Position numbers and translations under genes: made by a program. A stretch of DNA of 64,000 nt from Ruegeria sp. HKCCSA071. Its GTDB lineage: Bacteria > Pseudomonadota > Alphaproteobacteria > Rhodobacterales > Rhodobacteraceae. The stretch covers positions 1 through 64,000 of the forward strand of contig NZ_JAEDOX010000004.1 of assembly GCF_017872555.1 (NCBI RefSeq), given 5' to 3'. The notes beneath the pieces are model-generated. The model had not been told where the DNA came from. It did not search any database and saw only the letters and a list, made by a program, of their open reading frames with translations. Of the stretch, positions 7,517 to 16,322 are shown piece by piece (the first letter of the stretch is position 1; every line of letters starts with the position of its first letter).

Positions 7517-8086
7517 ATGGCCGACCCGTATTTCTTTGGTTATGGAAGCCTTGTGAACCTCGCCACCCATGATTTTCCCGACCCCCGCCCGGCAAAGCTT
7601 AAGGGTTGGAAACGTGCATGGCGACACACTGATCTGCGCCCGGTCGCGTTCCTGACGGCTGTCCCGGACCCGGAGTCTGAGATCGAAGGCATGATCGCGC
7701 ATGTCCCCAAGAACGACTGGGCTGCGCTGGATGAACGGGAATGGGCCTATGACCGATTTCCGGCAACCCGGTCGGTTTCACATCCGCTGACACATGAAGT
7801 TGAAATTGCGGTCTACGCCGTCCCGCAAGGTCGGCACAACAAGCCCAGCAACCGCCATCCCTTGTTGCTCAGTTATATCGACGTTGTCGTGCAAGGCTAT
7901 CTACGGGCATTTGGAGAGGAAGGGGCAGACCGGTTCTTTGCAACAACCAGCGGCTGGGATGCCCCGATCCTGAATGACCGGGCCGAGCCCCGTTACCCAC
8001 GACATCAACAACTGAAACCAGCCGAACGTGACTTCGTTGATGATCGACTGATCAGATTGTCGGCCCGGATTGAACAGCCGGAATAA
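7517..8086 (+). CDS. Gamma-glutamylcyclotransferase-like protein
   Basis: A 189-residue cytoplasmic protein with the GGCT-like fold. The substrate loop FGYGSLVN is at residues 7-14, and a Glu in the DEREWAYDR stretch (about residue 75) sits where the family has its catalytic acid. Enzymes of the fold cyclise gamma-glutamyl groups (glutathione turnover, gamma-glutamylamines), but the exact substrate cannot be read from sequence. It is divergent from nsrR and convergent with gltX. No second gene follows, so it is probably monocistronic. Confidence 0.75.
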   Translation: MADPYFFGYGSLVNLATHDFPDPRPAKLKGWKRAWRHTDLRPVAFLTAVPDPESEIEGMIAHVPKNDWAALDEREWAYDRFPATRSVSHPLTHEVEIAVYAVPQGRHNKPSNRHPLLLSYIDVVVQGYLRAFGEEGADRFFATTSGWDAPILNDRAEPRYPRHQQLKPAERDFVDDRLIRLSARIEQPE

Positions 8087-8134
8087 ATATGGGCCGCGCC
8101 TGTGCACGACCCTTTTTGCTGGAATAGTATCGAT

Positions 8135-9460
8135 TTACCCGCGCGCGCGGATCACCTGCAACAGTGGCAGCAACGCAGCCATTTCAGGGCCACGCTCGGC
8201 ACCGGTCAACGCCTTGCGCAGCGGCATGAACAGACCTTTGCCCTTGCGCCCTGTTGCCTCTTTCACGGCATTGGTCCAGGCTCCCCAGGTGTCGCCATCA
8301 AACGGGCCTTCGGGCAGCAGCGACATGGCTTTAGCGATGAATTCGCGATCTTCTTCCGCAACCAACGGCTCGGCACCATCACGGCAAAGGTCCCACCACC
8401 CTTTAAGGTCGGCTAAAGTGGTAATGTTTTCCCGCGCCATGGCCCAGAACGGCTCGGCTAACTCAGCAGGCACCCCGGCATCCGCGACAGCATCGGCCAC
8501 ATTCGCCAGCGGCAGAGATTGCAGGTGTTTGGCGGTCAGCGGGAACAGGTCCTGCACGTCGAACTTGGTCGGCGCGGCACCAAACCGGCTCACGTCAAAG
8601 CCGTCGATCAACTCGGCCATTTCCGAGCGCAGTTCGACCGGATCGGACGAACCCAGACGCGCCATAAGGCTCAGCAGTGCCATCGGTTGCACGCCCTGTT
8701 CGCGCAGATCGCGCAGGGCCAGCGTACCCAGGCGTTTCGACAGAGCTTCGCCCTGCGGGCCGGTCAGCAGCGAGTGATGCGCAAAGCGCGGGCAATCCCC
8801 GCCCAGTGCCTTGATGATCTGAATCTGGGTCGCAGTGTTGGTCACGTGGTCCGAGCCGCGCACGACATCAGTCACGCCCATTTCAGTGTCGTCTACCACC
8901 GAAGCGATCGTATAAAGAACCTGCCCATCACCACGGATCAGCACCGGATCAGAAACCGAGGCCGCATCGATCGAAATGTCGCCCAAAATACCGTCGGTCC
9001 ACTCGATCCGTTCGTGATCCAGCTTGAAACGCCAGACACCGTTGCCACGTTCGGCGCGCAGCGCATCCTTCTCGGCATCCGACAGGTTCAGCGCGGCACG
9101 GTCATAAACCGGCGGCTTGCCCATGTTCAGCTGTTTCTTGCGCTTCAGGTCCAGCTCGGTCGGTGTCTCAAACGCTTCATAGAACCGCCCCATCGCGCGC
9201 AACTTGTCAGCCGCTTCGGCGTAGCGGTCCAAACGCTCGGATTGACGCTCGACACGATCCCAGTGCAAACCCAGCCATTCAAGATCCTGTTTGATGGCAT
9301 CGACATATTCCTCTTTCGAGCGTTCGGGGTCGGTGTCATCGATGCGCAGGATGAACGTACCGCCTGCTTTGCGGGCGATCAGATAGTTCATCAGGGCGGT
9401 GCGCAGGTTGCCCACATGGATGTAACCGGTGGGCGACGGGGCAAAACGGGTGGTTGTCAT
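8135..9460 (-). CDS. gltX: Glutamyl-tRNA synthetase
   Basis: A 441-residue class I aminoacyl-tRNA synthetase charging tRNA with glutamate. The HIGH-type signature is PSPTGYIHVGN (residues 8-18) and the KMSKS-type loop is ALSKRLGT in the middle of the protein. AGGAG lies 6 bases before the ATG. It is about 30 residues shorter than the E. coli enzyme. Alphaproteobacteria often carry two GltX paralogues, one for Gln-tRNA misacylation; which one this is cannot be decided here. Confidence 0.95.
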   Translation of the reverse strand: MTTTRFAPSPTGYIHVGNLRTALMNYLIARKAGGTFILRIDDTDPERSKEEYVDAIKQDLEWLGLHWDRVERQSERLDRYAEAADKLRAMGRFYEAFETPTELDLKRKKQLNMGKPPVYDRAALNLSDAEKDALRAERGNGVWRFKLDHERIEWTDGILGDISIDAASVSDPVLIRGDGQVLYTIASVVDDTEMGVTDVVRGSDHVTNTATQIQIIKALGGDCPRFAHHSLLTGPQGEALSKRLGTLALRDLREQGVQPMALLSLMARLGSSDPVELRSEMAELIDGFDVSRFGAAPTKFDVQDLFPLTAKHLQSLPLANVADAVADAGVPAELAEPFWAMARENITTLADLKGWWDLCRDGAEPLVAEEDREFIAKAMSLLPEGPFDGDTWGAWTNAVKEATGRKGKGLFMPLRKALTGAERGPEMAALLPLLQVIRARG

Positions 9461-9535
9461 GGGTGTCTCCTGTTGGCGCGGCTCTTGTCACATGGGCGCG
9501 TTTTTGTCCAGCCGCCGCTTGATCCATCAGGTGAT

Positions 9536-9970
9536 TCAACGCGGTTCCACGGGCCATATCCTGCCAAGGTCGGTCAACCCGGCGCGGATGAGTTCCGACA
9601 GAACCTGCATGTCGATATCCACCAGCTTGTTCACGTACAGGCAGGACTTGCCCAGCTTGTGCTTGCCCAACCGGGCCAGAATGCCGCCAAAATCCGCGTA
9701 ACCCGGCATGATATAGATCACCAGCGCCGACTTGCGCGGGGAAAACCCGGTTGCAAGAAAATCGCCCTCTCGGCCCGAGGCGTAGCGATAGTGATAACGG
9801 CCATACCCGATCATCGACGGGCCCCACATGACCGGATCAAACCCGGTGGTGGCCCGAAACAGTTCATCCAGAGCGCGCGCCTCCTCGGCCCGGCGTTCTG
9901 ATTGGACCGAGTTAAGGAAATCTTCTACACTTTGATTTGTTGGAACGGTTTTGTTCTGCGATCGCGGCAT
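9536..9970 (-). CDS. DUF1801 (YdhG-like) protein
   Basis: A 144-residue cytoplasmic protein matching the DUF1801 pattern: an N-terminal helix (SVEDFLNSV...RAEEARALDELF), then MWGPSMIGYGRYHYRY, then a sheet region (ALVIYIMPGY) and a C-terminal LVDIDMQVLSELI helix. Function unknown. The ATG at 9970 is chosen over TTG 9976; neither has a clear Shine-Dalgarno. It sits 75 bases upstream of gltX on the same strand and may share its transcript. Confidence 0.7.
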   Translation of the reverse strand: MPRSQNKTVPTNQSVEDFLNSVQSERRAEEARALDELFRATTGFDPVMWGPSMIGYGRYHYRYASGREGDFLATGFSPRKSALVIYIMPGYADFGGILARLGKHKLGKSCLYVNKLVDIDMQVLSELIRAGLTDLGRIWPVEPR

Positions 9971-10029
9971 GAACAAAAATTAACACGTATTGTTCATCCA
10001 TGCACCCTACGTGGATGTCGTAACATCTG

Positions 10030-10073
10030 GTCAGAATCTCACACCGTTCTAGTTTTTCTAAAGGTGTTCTGAC
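10030..10073 (+). promoter_or_regulatory. Hairpin in the leader of the MBL-fold gene
   Basis: GTCAGAA (10030-10036) pairs with TTCTGAC (10067-10073), and ACACC (10041-10045) with GGTGT (10063-10067). The structure ends 2 bases before the GGGAGA Shine-Dalgarno (10075-10080). It could be an mRNA leader fold or an operator dyad. Confidence 0.4.
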
Positions 10074-10086
10074 AGGGAGAACGATA

Positions 10087-11019
10087 ATGACAATCAAACT
10101 TACTCGCCGTGCCGCCTTGGGAACTGCTGCCGCCTTGCCGTTTGCCACGGCAGCAGCGCCGGTTTTGGCCGCAAGCTCTGACGCCAAGGCCAACTCGACC
10201 ATCGCCAAAACCTTCAAGGTCGGCGACTTTACCGTCACGACCCTGCTGGATGGCAGCCTGCCGCGCGACGGCGCCAAGGATATCTTTGGCGGCGGAGCGT
10301 CTGATGAAGACTTTGCAAAGGTTTCGGCAGAGAACTTTATTCCCGCCGACACCGCCCAGTTCTTCTTTACCCCCTCACTGGTCAACACCGGATCGGAACT
10401 GGTGTTGTTCGACACCGGTCTGGGGCAGGGTGGCATTCAGGCCGCTTTGGCCGATGCAGGTGTCAGCCCGGATCAGATCGACGTTGTCGTGCTGACCCAT
10501 ATGCATCCAGACCATATTGGCGGCATGACAACGGATGGCGCACCGACCTTTGCCAACGCACGCTATGTGACCTCGGCAACGGAATACGATTTCTGGTCCG
10601 CGCAAGAGGCCGGAAACAATGTCGGTGATCTTGTAGCCGCAAAAGTCACACCGCTGGCCGAGAAGATGAGCTTTATCGGTGATGGAGAGCAAGTGGCGTC
10701 GGGCATAACTGCGGTGGCGGCCCACGGCCATACTCCGGGCCATACGGTCTATCATCTGGAAAGCAACGGACAGCGCCTTCTGCTGACAGCGGATTTGGCC
10801 AACCATTACGTTTGGTCCTTTGCCCATCCGGAATGGGAGGTTCGGTTTGACATGGACAAGGCCGCCGCAACAGCCGCGCGCCGTAATGTTCTTGGCATGC
10901 TGGCAGCCGACAAGGTGCCGATGGTCGGCTATCACATGCCCTTCCCTGCCGCGGGCTTTGTCGAGACACGGGGCGAGGGCTTCCGCTTTGTTCCGGTCAG
11001 CTATCAGATGATGGGCTAA
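10087..11019 (+). CDS. Tat-exported metallo-beta-lactamase-fold hydrolase
   Basis: A 310-residue MBL-fold enzyme. The metal motif HMHPDH (138-143) is complete and later His and Asp ligands are visible (GHTPGH near 217, TADLANH near 237). The N terminus TRRAALGTAA followed by a hydrophobic stretch and AAS is a twin-arginine signal, so the folded, probably zinc-loaded enzyme is sent to the periplasm. The fold covers lactonases, glyoxalases and others; the quorum-quenching lactonases are one branch, but I see no proof of lactonase activity. GGGAGA precedes the ATG. It converges tightly on the FAD oxidoreductase. Confidence 0.82.
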   Translation: MTIKLTRRAALGTAAALPFATAAAPVLAASSDAKANSTIAKTFKVGDFTVTTLLDGSLPRDGAKDIFGGGASDEDFAKVSAENFIPADTAQFFFTPSLVNTGSELVLFDTGLGQGGIQAALADAGVSPDQIDVVVLTHMHPDHIGGMTTDGAPTFANARYVTSATEYDFWSAQEAGNNVGDLVAAKVTPLAEKMSFIGDGEQVASGITAVAAHGHTPGHTVYHLESNGQRLLLTADLANHYVWSFAHPEWEVRFDMDKAAATAARRNVLGMLAADKVPMVGYHMPFPAAGFVETRGEGFRFVPVSYQMMG

Positions 11020-11023
11020 GCCC

Positions 11024-12355
11024 CTAGTAACCCGGATCCGGTCGCACCTTTGAGCCGTCAGTGAACCGAGACAGACGGAACGCGGTCGGATCCACACAAG
11101 GGGTTAAATCAGTGACAAGGTCAGCCGTCAGGCGGCCGGCGCCGGGCCCGATGCCAAAGCCGTGGCCGGAAAAGCCCGTGGCGATATACATACCCGGCAT
11201 GTCATCCACGCCCGAGATTATGGGAATGGCGTCGGGGGTAACATCAATCATACCCGCCCAACTTTGGACGATTTCACTGTCCTGCAACGCAGGAATTCCT
11301 TTTCGTGCACTGGCCCAGGCTTGTCGCAAAAACTTCTGCGAAGGTTCAGGATCCAAAACCCGGCACAGCTCGAACGGGGTCACGTCGGTCGGCAACCATC
11401 TTCTGTTCTGACGGGCCTCGATAGCCCACTGTTTTGACCAGCGAAAGCGCAGGGATTTCCATTCCTGCGCAAAGGCAAAGCGAAACTGCAACCCCAGCCG
11501 GAAACTGTCCGGTACGATATCGACCGTGTTCTGATGTCCGGACGCGATGGTGTGCCCCCCATCTGCGCGCTTTCGGATCGCAAAATCATCCGACCATAGC
11601 GCAGTTTCGGGCCCATCTTTTACCGGAGAGGTCCGCAGAACCGTGTTCAAAACCTTTAACTGCGGCAGATTGATACCTGCATTGCCCGCAAAAAGACGCG
11701 ACCACGCGCCCCCCGCCAGAACCACGCGCCCGCAGGCGACCTTGCCGCGCTCGGTGAAAACACCCGCGATACGCCCATCCTGAATGTCTAAACTTCGCAC
11801 GGCGCATCCTGTCATGATCACAGCACCCAGACGCCGTGCGGATTCGGCGATGGCCGGGGCGGCCCATTGCGGTTCAGCCCGCCCGTCCTGCGGCATGTAC
11901 AGGGCGGATGTCAGGCCGGTTTCATGCCCGTGCAACAACTCTGCCAACTCGCGTCCCGACACCATTTTTGCCCCGGTCTGCAATCCCTCCACGTGGCGCA
12001 TCCAACGTTTCAGGTTGACTTCTCCCCGCTTGCCGGACGCGCCGAAAAGAATGCCGGATTGCGTATAGCCGGTATTGCCATCCAGGCGGGCATCAAGGGT
12101 CTGCCAGATCCGCAACGCCTCTTGCATCAGGGGAATTTCGCGCGGGTCACGCATACCCAAACGCACCCACCCCCAATTGCGCGAGCTTTGTTCTGCCGCA
12201 ATCTGTCCCTTTTCGCATAAAAGGACGGAAGCGCCGCGTTCTGCCAGTTCCAGCGCGGTTGAAACGCCGATTATGCCGCCGCCAATAACGACAACATCAA
12301 CAGATTTGGGAAGGGCAAGATCGGATTCTACGGGGTTCGGTTTTGGTGCCGTCAT
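11024..12355 (-). CDS. FAD-dependent oxidoreductase (DAO / DadA-like)
   Basis: A 443-residue flavoprotein of the D-amino-acid/glycine/sarcosine oxidase group. The FAD-binding VVIGGGIIGVSTALELAERG stretch starts near residue 21, followed by a Glu for ribose binding, and the C terminus carries GFSGHGFGIGPGAGRL, another FAD-contact block. It would oxidise an amine or amino acid; the substrate is not evident. No clear Shine-Dalgarno precedes the ATG at 12355. It converges on the MBL gene with a 4-base gap. Confidence 0.85.
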   Translation of the reverse strand: MTAPKPNPVESDLALPKSVDVVVIGGGIIGVSTALELAERGASVLLCEKGQIAAEQSSRNWGWVRLGMRDPREIPLMQEALRIWQTLDARLDGNTGYTQSGILFGASGKRGEVNLKRWMRHVEGLQTGAKMVSGRELAELLHGHETGLTSALYMPQDGRAEPQWAAPAIAESARRLGAVIMTGCAVRSLDIQDGRIAGVFTERGKVACGRVVLAGGAWSRLFAGNAGINLPQLKVLNTVLRTSPVKDGPETALWSDDFAIRKRADGGHTIASGHQNTVDIVPDSFRLGLQFRFAFAQEWKSLRFRWSKQWAIEARQNRRWLPTDVTPFELCRVLDPEPSQKFLRQAWASARKGIPALQDSEIVQSWAGMIDVTPDAIPIISGVDDMPGMYIATGFSGHGFGIGPGAGRLTADLVTDLTPCVDPTAFRLSRFTDGSKVRPDPGY

Positions 12356-12491
12356 AAATACGCATTACTCTGTCGCCTGAACCCGTATGGGGACCAAGGC
12401 CCAGAAGTTTGGCAACACGAATTGTCACTACATCGGCACTATTTTTGTGTCTGTGGCCCAGACGCCAATGGCAGCGAAAGCCCTCAGCACA

Positions 12492-12716
12492 TCACGCTGC
12501 GCCGGACAGTTCCGCCCATTTCTGACGCAGCTTCGCGGTCAGCCCGGTGTCTTTTTGCACGGTCTGCGCGGTTACGTCCTTCTGCGGCAACAAGCTTGGA
12601 AACTCAGCCCGAAGCGACGCCGCTGCCTGTTCGTCGGACAGCCGCTGTTCATTCAGGACACCGGCAATCGCCGCTTCCAGCTTTTCCTCATCCAACTCTT
12701 GCGGCGGAGATTCCAT
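12492..12716 (-). CDS. Small hypothetical protein
   Basis: From ATG 12716 this encodes 74 residues that look protein-like: an acidic, helical stretch (QELDEEKLEAAIAGVL), a segment suggestive of a helix-turn-helix-sized unit (LSDEQAAASLRAEFPSL), and LTAKLRQKWAEL at the end. The frame is open upstream to 12875 with other starts at 12767, 12821 and 12857; none has a good Shine-Dalgarno, so the N terminus is uncertain. I do not recognise the family. It lies alone between the FAD oxidoreductase and nadE. Confidence 0.45.
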   Translation of the reverse strand: MESPPQELDEEKLEAAIAGVLNEQRLSDEQAAASLRAEFPSLLPQKDVTAQTVQKDTGLTAKLRQKWAELSGAA

Positions 12717-13024
12717 TGTCCGCCGGGTCAAAAGAGCATGATGCGATCCTTGATATTCCTCATACATGTCAAAACCAAACCATTTACTCAGACATCCAAC
12801 CCCGGATGCGTCACACTTCATCAAAATCAGCTTGCGACTTTGAGAATTGCGTCGCATCCGCCCCACATTGGGCAAATTTCAAGCTAAAGTGTGGCAGAAA
12901 GTTGTCACTGCAACAAGTCAGAGGCCGGTTTTAGCGCCCGTGGCAGACCCATAACGAGAAATCGAAAAACAATCAAAAGGAAAGAAGCTTTACTGTTTCC
13001 AATTCAGCGCGCGAATTGCGGCAA

Positions 13025-14683
13025 TCAGGGGCGATCGCGCCAGCGATTCACAATCGGATACCGCCGGTCCAGCCAGAACGCGCGATTGCTCAGGCGCGTA
13101 CCGGGGGCGGACTGGAACCGTTTATACTCGCTGATATAGACCAGATGTTCGACCCGCTGAGCATCTGCTTCGTTGTACCCAGCAGCGACGCAATCCGCGA
13201 TCGATCCGTCCTGATCGACCAGGATCTCAAGTATTCCGTCCAGCACCGGGTAATCCGGAAGGCTGTCGCTGTCTTTCTGATCTTCGCGCAGTTCCGCACT
13301 GGGCGGTTTGTCGATGACAGAGGGACGGATCACTTCGCCTGCAGGGCCCATCATCCAGTCGCGGTGATTGGCATTGCGCCAGCGGCAGGTTTCGAACACA
13401 CGGGTCTTGTACAGATCCTTGATCGGATTATAGCCGCCGTTCATGTCGCCATAGATCGTGGCATAGCCCACGGCGACTTCGGATTTGTTGCCGGTGGTCA
13501 ACAGCATTTCGCCGAACTTGTTCGAGATCGCCATCAACAGCAACCCGCGCAGGCGGGATTGAATGTTTTCTTCGGTCAACCCTTCTTCCAGCCCTGCAAA
13601 CAACGGGGCCAAAGTACTGGTGACGGCTGCGCGACTGTCCGAGATCGGCACGTAGTCATAATGCACGCCCAGCGCTTTGGCGACCGCCTCGGCATCGTCA
13701 AGCGAGGCCTGGCTGGTGTATTCCGACGGCAGCATCACGCAGCGGACATTTTCGGCCCCGATGGCATCGACCGCAATGGTCGCGACCAGCGCGGAATCGA
13801 CCCCGCCGGACAAGCCCAGCAGCGCCTTTTTGAATCCCGTTTTCCCCATGTAGTCGCAAAGGGACTGCACCATCGCGCGATAATCCTGCTCCCACTCATC
13901 CGGTTGGGGCACGATTTCGCCTGATGCGATCCGCCAGCCGTCTTCGCCGCGCTCAAGATCGACATGCGAGAGCAGCTCGTCGAAAACAGGCATCCGGAAC
14001 GCCAATTCCCCGCCCGGATTCAGGCCAAAACTGGCACCATCAAAGATCTGATCATCCTGCCCGCCCACCATATTCAGGTAGATCAGCGGCAGGCCCGTTT
14101 CGACCACGCGCGCGACCATGTGGTTCAGTCGCACATCGTATTTATCCCGGAAATAGGGTGACCCATTGGGGATCAACAAAAACTCGGCCCCGGTTTCCTC
14201 CAGCGTTTCTGCCACGTCAGGGTGCCAGCTGTCTTCGCAGATCGGGCTGCCAATCCGGAAATTTCCTACCGAATACGGCCCACCCAATGGTCCCGCATCG
14301 TAAAGGCGCACTTCGTCGAACACCGTCTCATTCGGCAAGTGGTGCTTCAGAACCTTGCTGGTGATCCGGCCACCCTTCAGGATCAGGTAGGCGTTGTACA
14401 GCTTTCCATCATCGACCCAGGGGCCACCTATGGCAATTGCAGGACCTTCGGCGCATTTTGCGGCCAGCGCTTCGACCGCAGACATGGCTGCGCGGTGGAA
14501 TACCGGTTTGAGAACCAGATCCTGCGTGTTGTAGCCGGTGATGAACATCTCGGGGAAAGCCACCAGATTCGCGCCCGCTGCTTTGCCTTGTTCCCATGCC
14601 GCAACGGCCTTTGCCGCGTTGCCTTCGATATCGCCAACGGTCGGATTCAGTTGCGCCAGAGTGATGCGGAAACGGTCGGCCAT
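13025..14683 (-). CDS. nadE: Glutamine-dependent NAD+ synthetase
   Basis: A 552-residue enzyme catalysing the last step of NAD synthesis, amidation of nicotinic acid adenine dinucleotide with ammonia taken from glutamine. The N-terminal nitrilase-type glutaminase domain (1 to about 260) carries Glu in FPEMFITGYN and the nucleophile in SPICEDSW. The C-terminal synthetase domain has the P-loop GLSGGVDSALV near residue 290. ATG 14683 is chosen over 14716 because AAGAGGG precedes it and MADRFRITLAQLNPTVGD is the usual start. It is divergent from the MORN protein. Confidence 0.96.
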   Translation of the reverse strand: MADRFRITLAQLNPTVGDIEGNAAKAVAAWEQGKAAGANLVAFPEMFITGYNTQDLVLKPVFHRAAMSAVEALAAKCAEGPAIAIGGPWVDDGKLYNAYLILKGGRITSKVLKHHLPNETVFDEVRLYDAGPLGGPYSVGNFRIGSPICEDSWHPDVAETLEETGAEFLLIPNGSPYFRDKYDVRLNHMVARVVETGLPLIYLNMVGGQDDQIFDGASFGLNPGGELAFRMPVFDELLSHVDLERGEDGWRIASGEIVPQPDEWEQDYRAMVQSLCDYMGKTGFKKALLGLSGGVDSALVATIAVDAIGAENVRCVMLPSEYTSQASLDDAEAVAKALGVHYDYVPISDSRAAVTSTLAPLFAGLEEGLTEENIQSRLRGLLLMAISNKFGEMLLTTGNKSEVAVGYATIYGDMNGGYNPIKDLYKTRVFETCRWRNANHRDWMMGPAGEVIRPSVIDKPPSAELREDQKDSDSLPDYPVLDGILEILVDQDGSIADCVAAGYNEADAQRVEHLVYISEYKRFQSAPGTRLSNRAFWLDRRYPIVNRWRDRP

Positions 14684-14836
14684 GCTGCCCTCTTGCCTCG
14701 TAAGTCCTATTGCCATTTAGCAGATCACCGCGCGAGTAAAAGACCAATGCGGCAAAAGCCGTTGCTCTGCCTGCAACGGTACCTTAGTTTTGCACAAGAG
14801 ATATCACCAGCGACGACCGGGCAGACAGGACCAGAA

Positions 14837-16318
14837 ATGAACGTGATCCGAAACTCAATTTTGGCGGCGGGGATGAGTCTGGCGGCGGCCACTGCTTTCG
14901 CGCAGGACGGGACTGTCATCGTCAAGGATGATGAAGTTGGCGGTGTCTATGAGGGCACTTATGAGAACGGGTTGCGGCACGGGACAGGAACGTATCGGCT
15001 GCCGAACGGATTTGAATACACCGGGCAATGGGTAGAAGGCGAAATTCAGGGTCAAGGTACGACACACTACCCCGACGGGTCAGTCTACGAAGGCATGTTC
15101 GCCAAGGGTCAACCCGAAGGGCGCGGCAAGATCATCTATGCCAATGGCAGCAGCTACGATGGCGATTGGTCGAACGGATCAATCAACGGCACCGGCATCG
15201 CTGAATTCGCGAACGGCACGCGCTATGAGGGTGAATTCAGGAACGCCCAGCGACATGGCAAAGGCGTGCTGAGTTTTCCCGACGGATACATCTATGATGG
15301 CGACTGGGTCGACGGTGAAAGGCAGGGCAAAGCAAAGATCACATATGCCGACGGCAGCGTTTACGACGGCGACGTCAACGCAGGCTTGCGCGATGGCACC
15401 GGCACACAGACAATGCCAGACGGGATGGTGTATTCAGGGGATTGGTCCGGGGATCAGATCACCGGGATGGGTAACCTGACCTACTCCAACGGTGACGTAT
15501 ACGAAGGCGAGCTTCTAGAAGGGCGCCGCCACGGCAAGGGCAAAGTGACCCACGCCCAAGGGGATGTGTACGAAGGCGATTTCGTCGACGACCGCCGCCA
15601 CGGCAAAGGTACGTTCACCGGAACAGACGGCTTTGTGTATACCGGCGACTGGAACGCCGGGCAGATTGAAGGCCTTGGTGAAGTGACCTATCCGGATGGC
15701 TCTGTCTATGTCGGCGATTTCGTTGCCGATCTGGCCGAAGGAAACGGCAGCATCACCTATCCGGACGGATCGACCTATGAAGGCGAATGGATCGCGGGTG
15801 TTATCGAGGGTCAGGGCACGGCCACCTATACCAATGGTATGATCTACAAAGGCCAGTTCAAGAACGCGCAAAGCCACGGCAAGGGTGTGGTTACGCGCGC
15901 AGATGGCTCGGTATATGACGGCGACTGGGTTGAAGGCGTGCGTCAGGGCAAAGGCAAGGCGACCTATTCCGATGGCACGGTCTACACCGGTGATTTCCTG
16001 AACGGAAAACGGCACGGCAAAGGGGAAATCATAACCCCTGCCGGGTTCAAGTATACGGGCGACTGGTCGGACGGAAAAATCAACGGCGTGGGTACCGCCA
16101 CCTACTCGAACGGGGATGTGTATGAGGGCAGCTTTGTCGACAACAAACGGCAGGGCAGTGGGACGATGCGCTATGCCAACGGCCAGGAGGAAAGCGGTGT
16201 CTGGGAAAACGGCGTGTTGCCGGATCAGACCTCGGACCAGCAGAGCGACGCTGACACCCCTGCCCCGCAACCCAACCCTGATGCAAATACAGAGGCAACC
16301 GGAACCTCGGACGGGTGA
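14837..16318 (+). CDS. Exported MORN-repeat protein (18 repeats)
   Basis: A 493-residue protein made almost wholly of MORN repeats. After a signal peptide (MNVIRNSILAAGMSLAAATAFA), 18 consecutive 23-residue units of the form [VY]-Y-x-G-[DE]-[WF]-...-G-x-G-x-x-x-Y-x-[DN]-G run from about residue 37 to 450, followed by a degenerate 19th (EESGVWENG) and an acidic Asp/Pro/Gln-rich tail of about 30 residues. MORN repeats form an elongated beta-hairpin solenoid that binds lipids or proteins. The signal peptide puts this one in the periplasm or outside. ACAGGA precedes ATG 14837. The frame is open upstream but overlaps nadE and lacks coding character. Confidence 0.9.
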   Translation: MNVIRNSILAAGMSLAAATAFAQDGTVIVKDDEVGGVYEGTYENGLRHGTGTYRLPNGFEYTGQWVEGEIQGQGTTHYPDGSVYEGMFAKGQPEGRGKIIYANGSSYDGDWSNGSINGTGIAEFANGTRYEGEFRNAQRHGKGVLSFPDGYIYDGDWVDGERQGKAKITYADGSVYDGDVNAGLRDGTGTQTMPDGMVYSGDWSGDQITGMGNLTYSNGDVYEGELLEGRRHGKGKVTHAQGDVYEGDFVDDRRHGKGTFTGTDGFVYTGDWNAGQIEGLGEVTYPDGSVYVGDFVADLAEGNGSITYPDGSTYEGEWIAGVIEGQGTATYTNGMIYKGQFKNAQSHGKGVVTRADGSVYDGDWVEGVRQGKGKATYSDGTVYTGDFLNGKRHGKGEIITPAGFKYTGDWSDGKINGVGTATYSNGDVYEGSFVDNKRQGSGTMRYANGQEESGVWENGVLPDQTSDQQSDADTPAPQPNPDANTEATGTSDG

Positions 16319-16322
16319 AGGC

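Noticed and set aside
8519-9901. Plus-strand open frame of 460 codons opposite gltX
   Set aside because: It runs antisense through gltX and the DUF1801 gene; composition is His/Gln/Arg-rich as expected of a mirror frame in high-GC DNA, and no domain or ribosome-binding site is visible.
13016-13924. Plus-strand open frame of 302 codons opposite nadE
   Set aside because: Mirror frame of the NAD synthetase domain; no homologous motif.
14222-14836. Upstream extension of the MORN gene frame
   Set aside because: The extension overlaps nadE on the other strand, has no coding character, and would bury the signal peptide that begins at ATG 14837.
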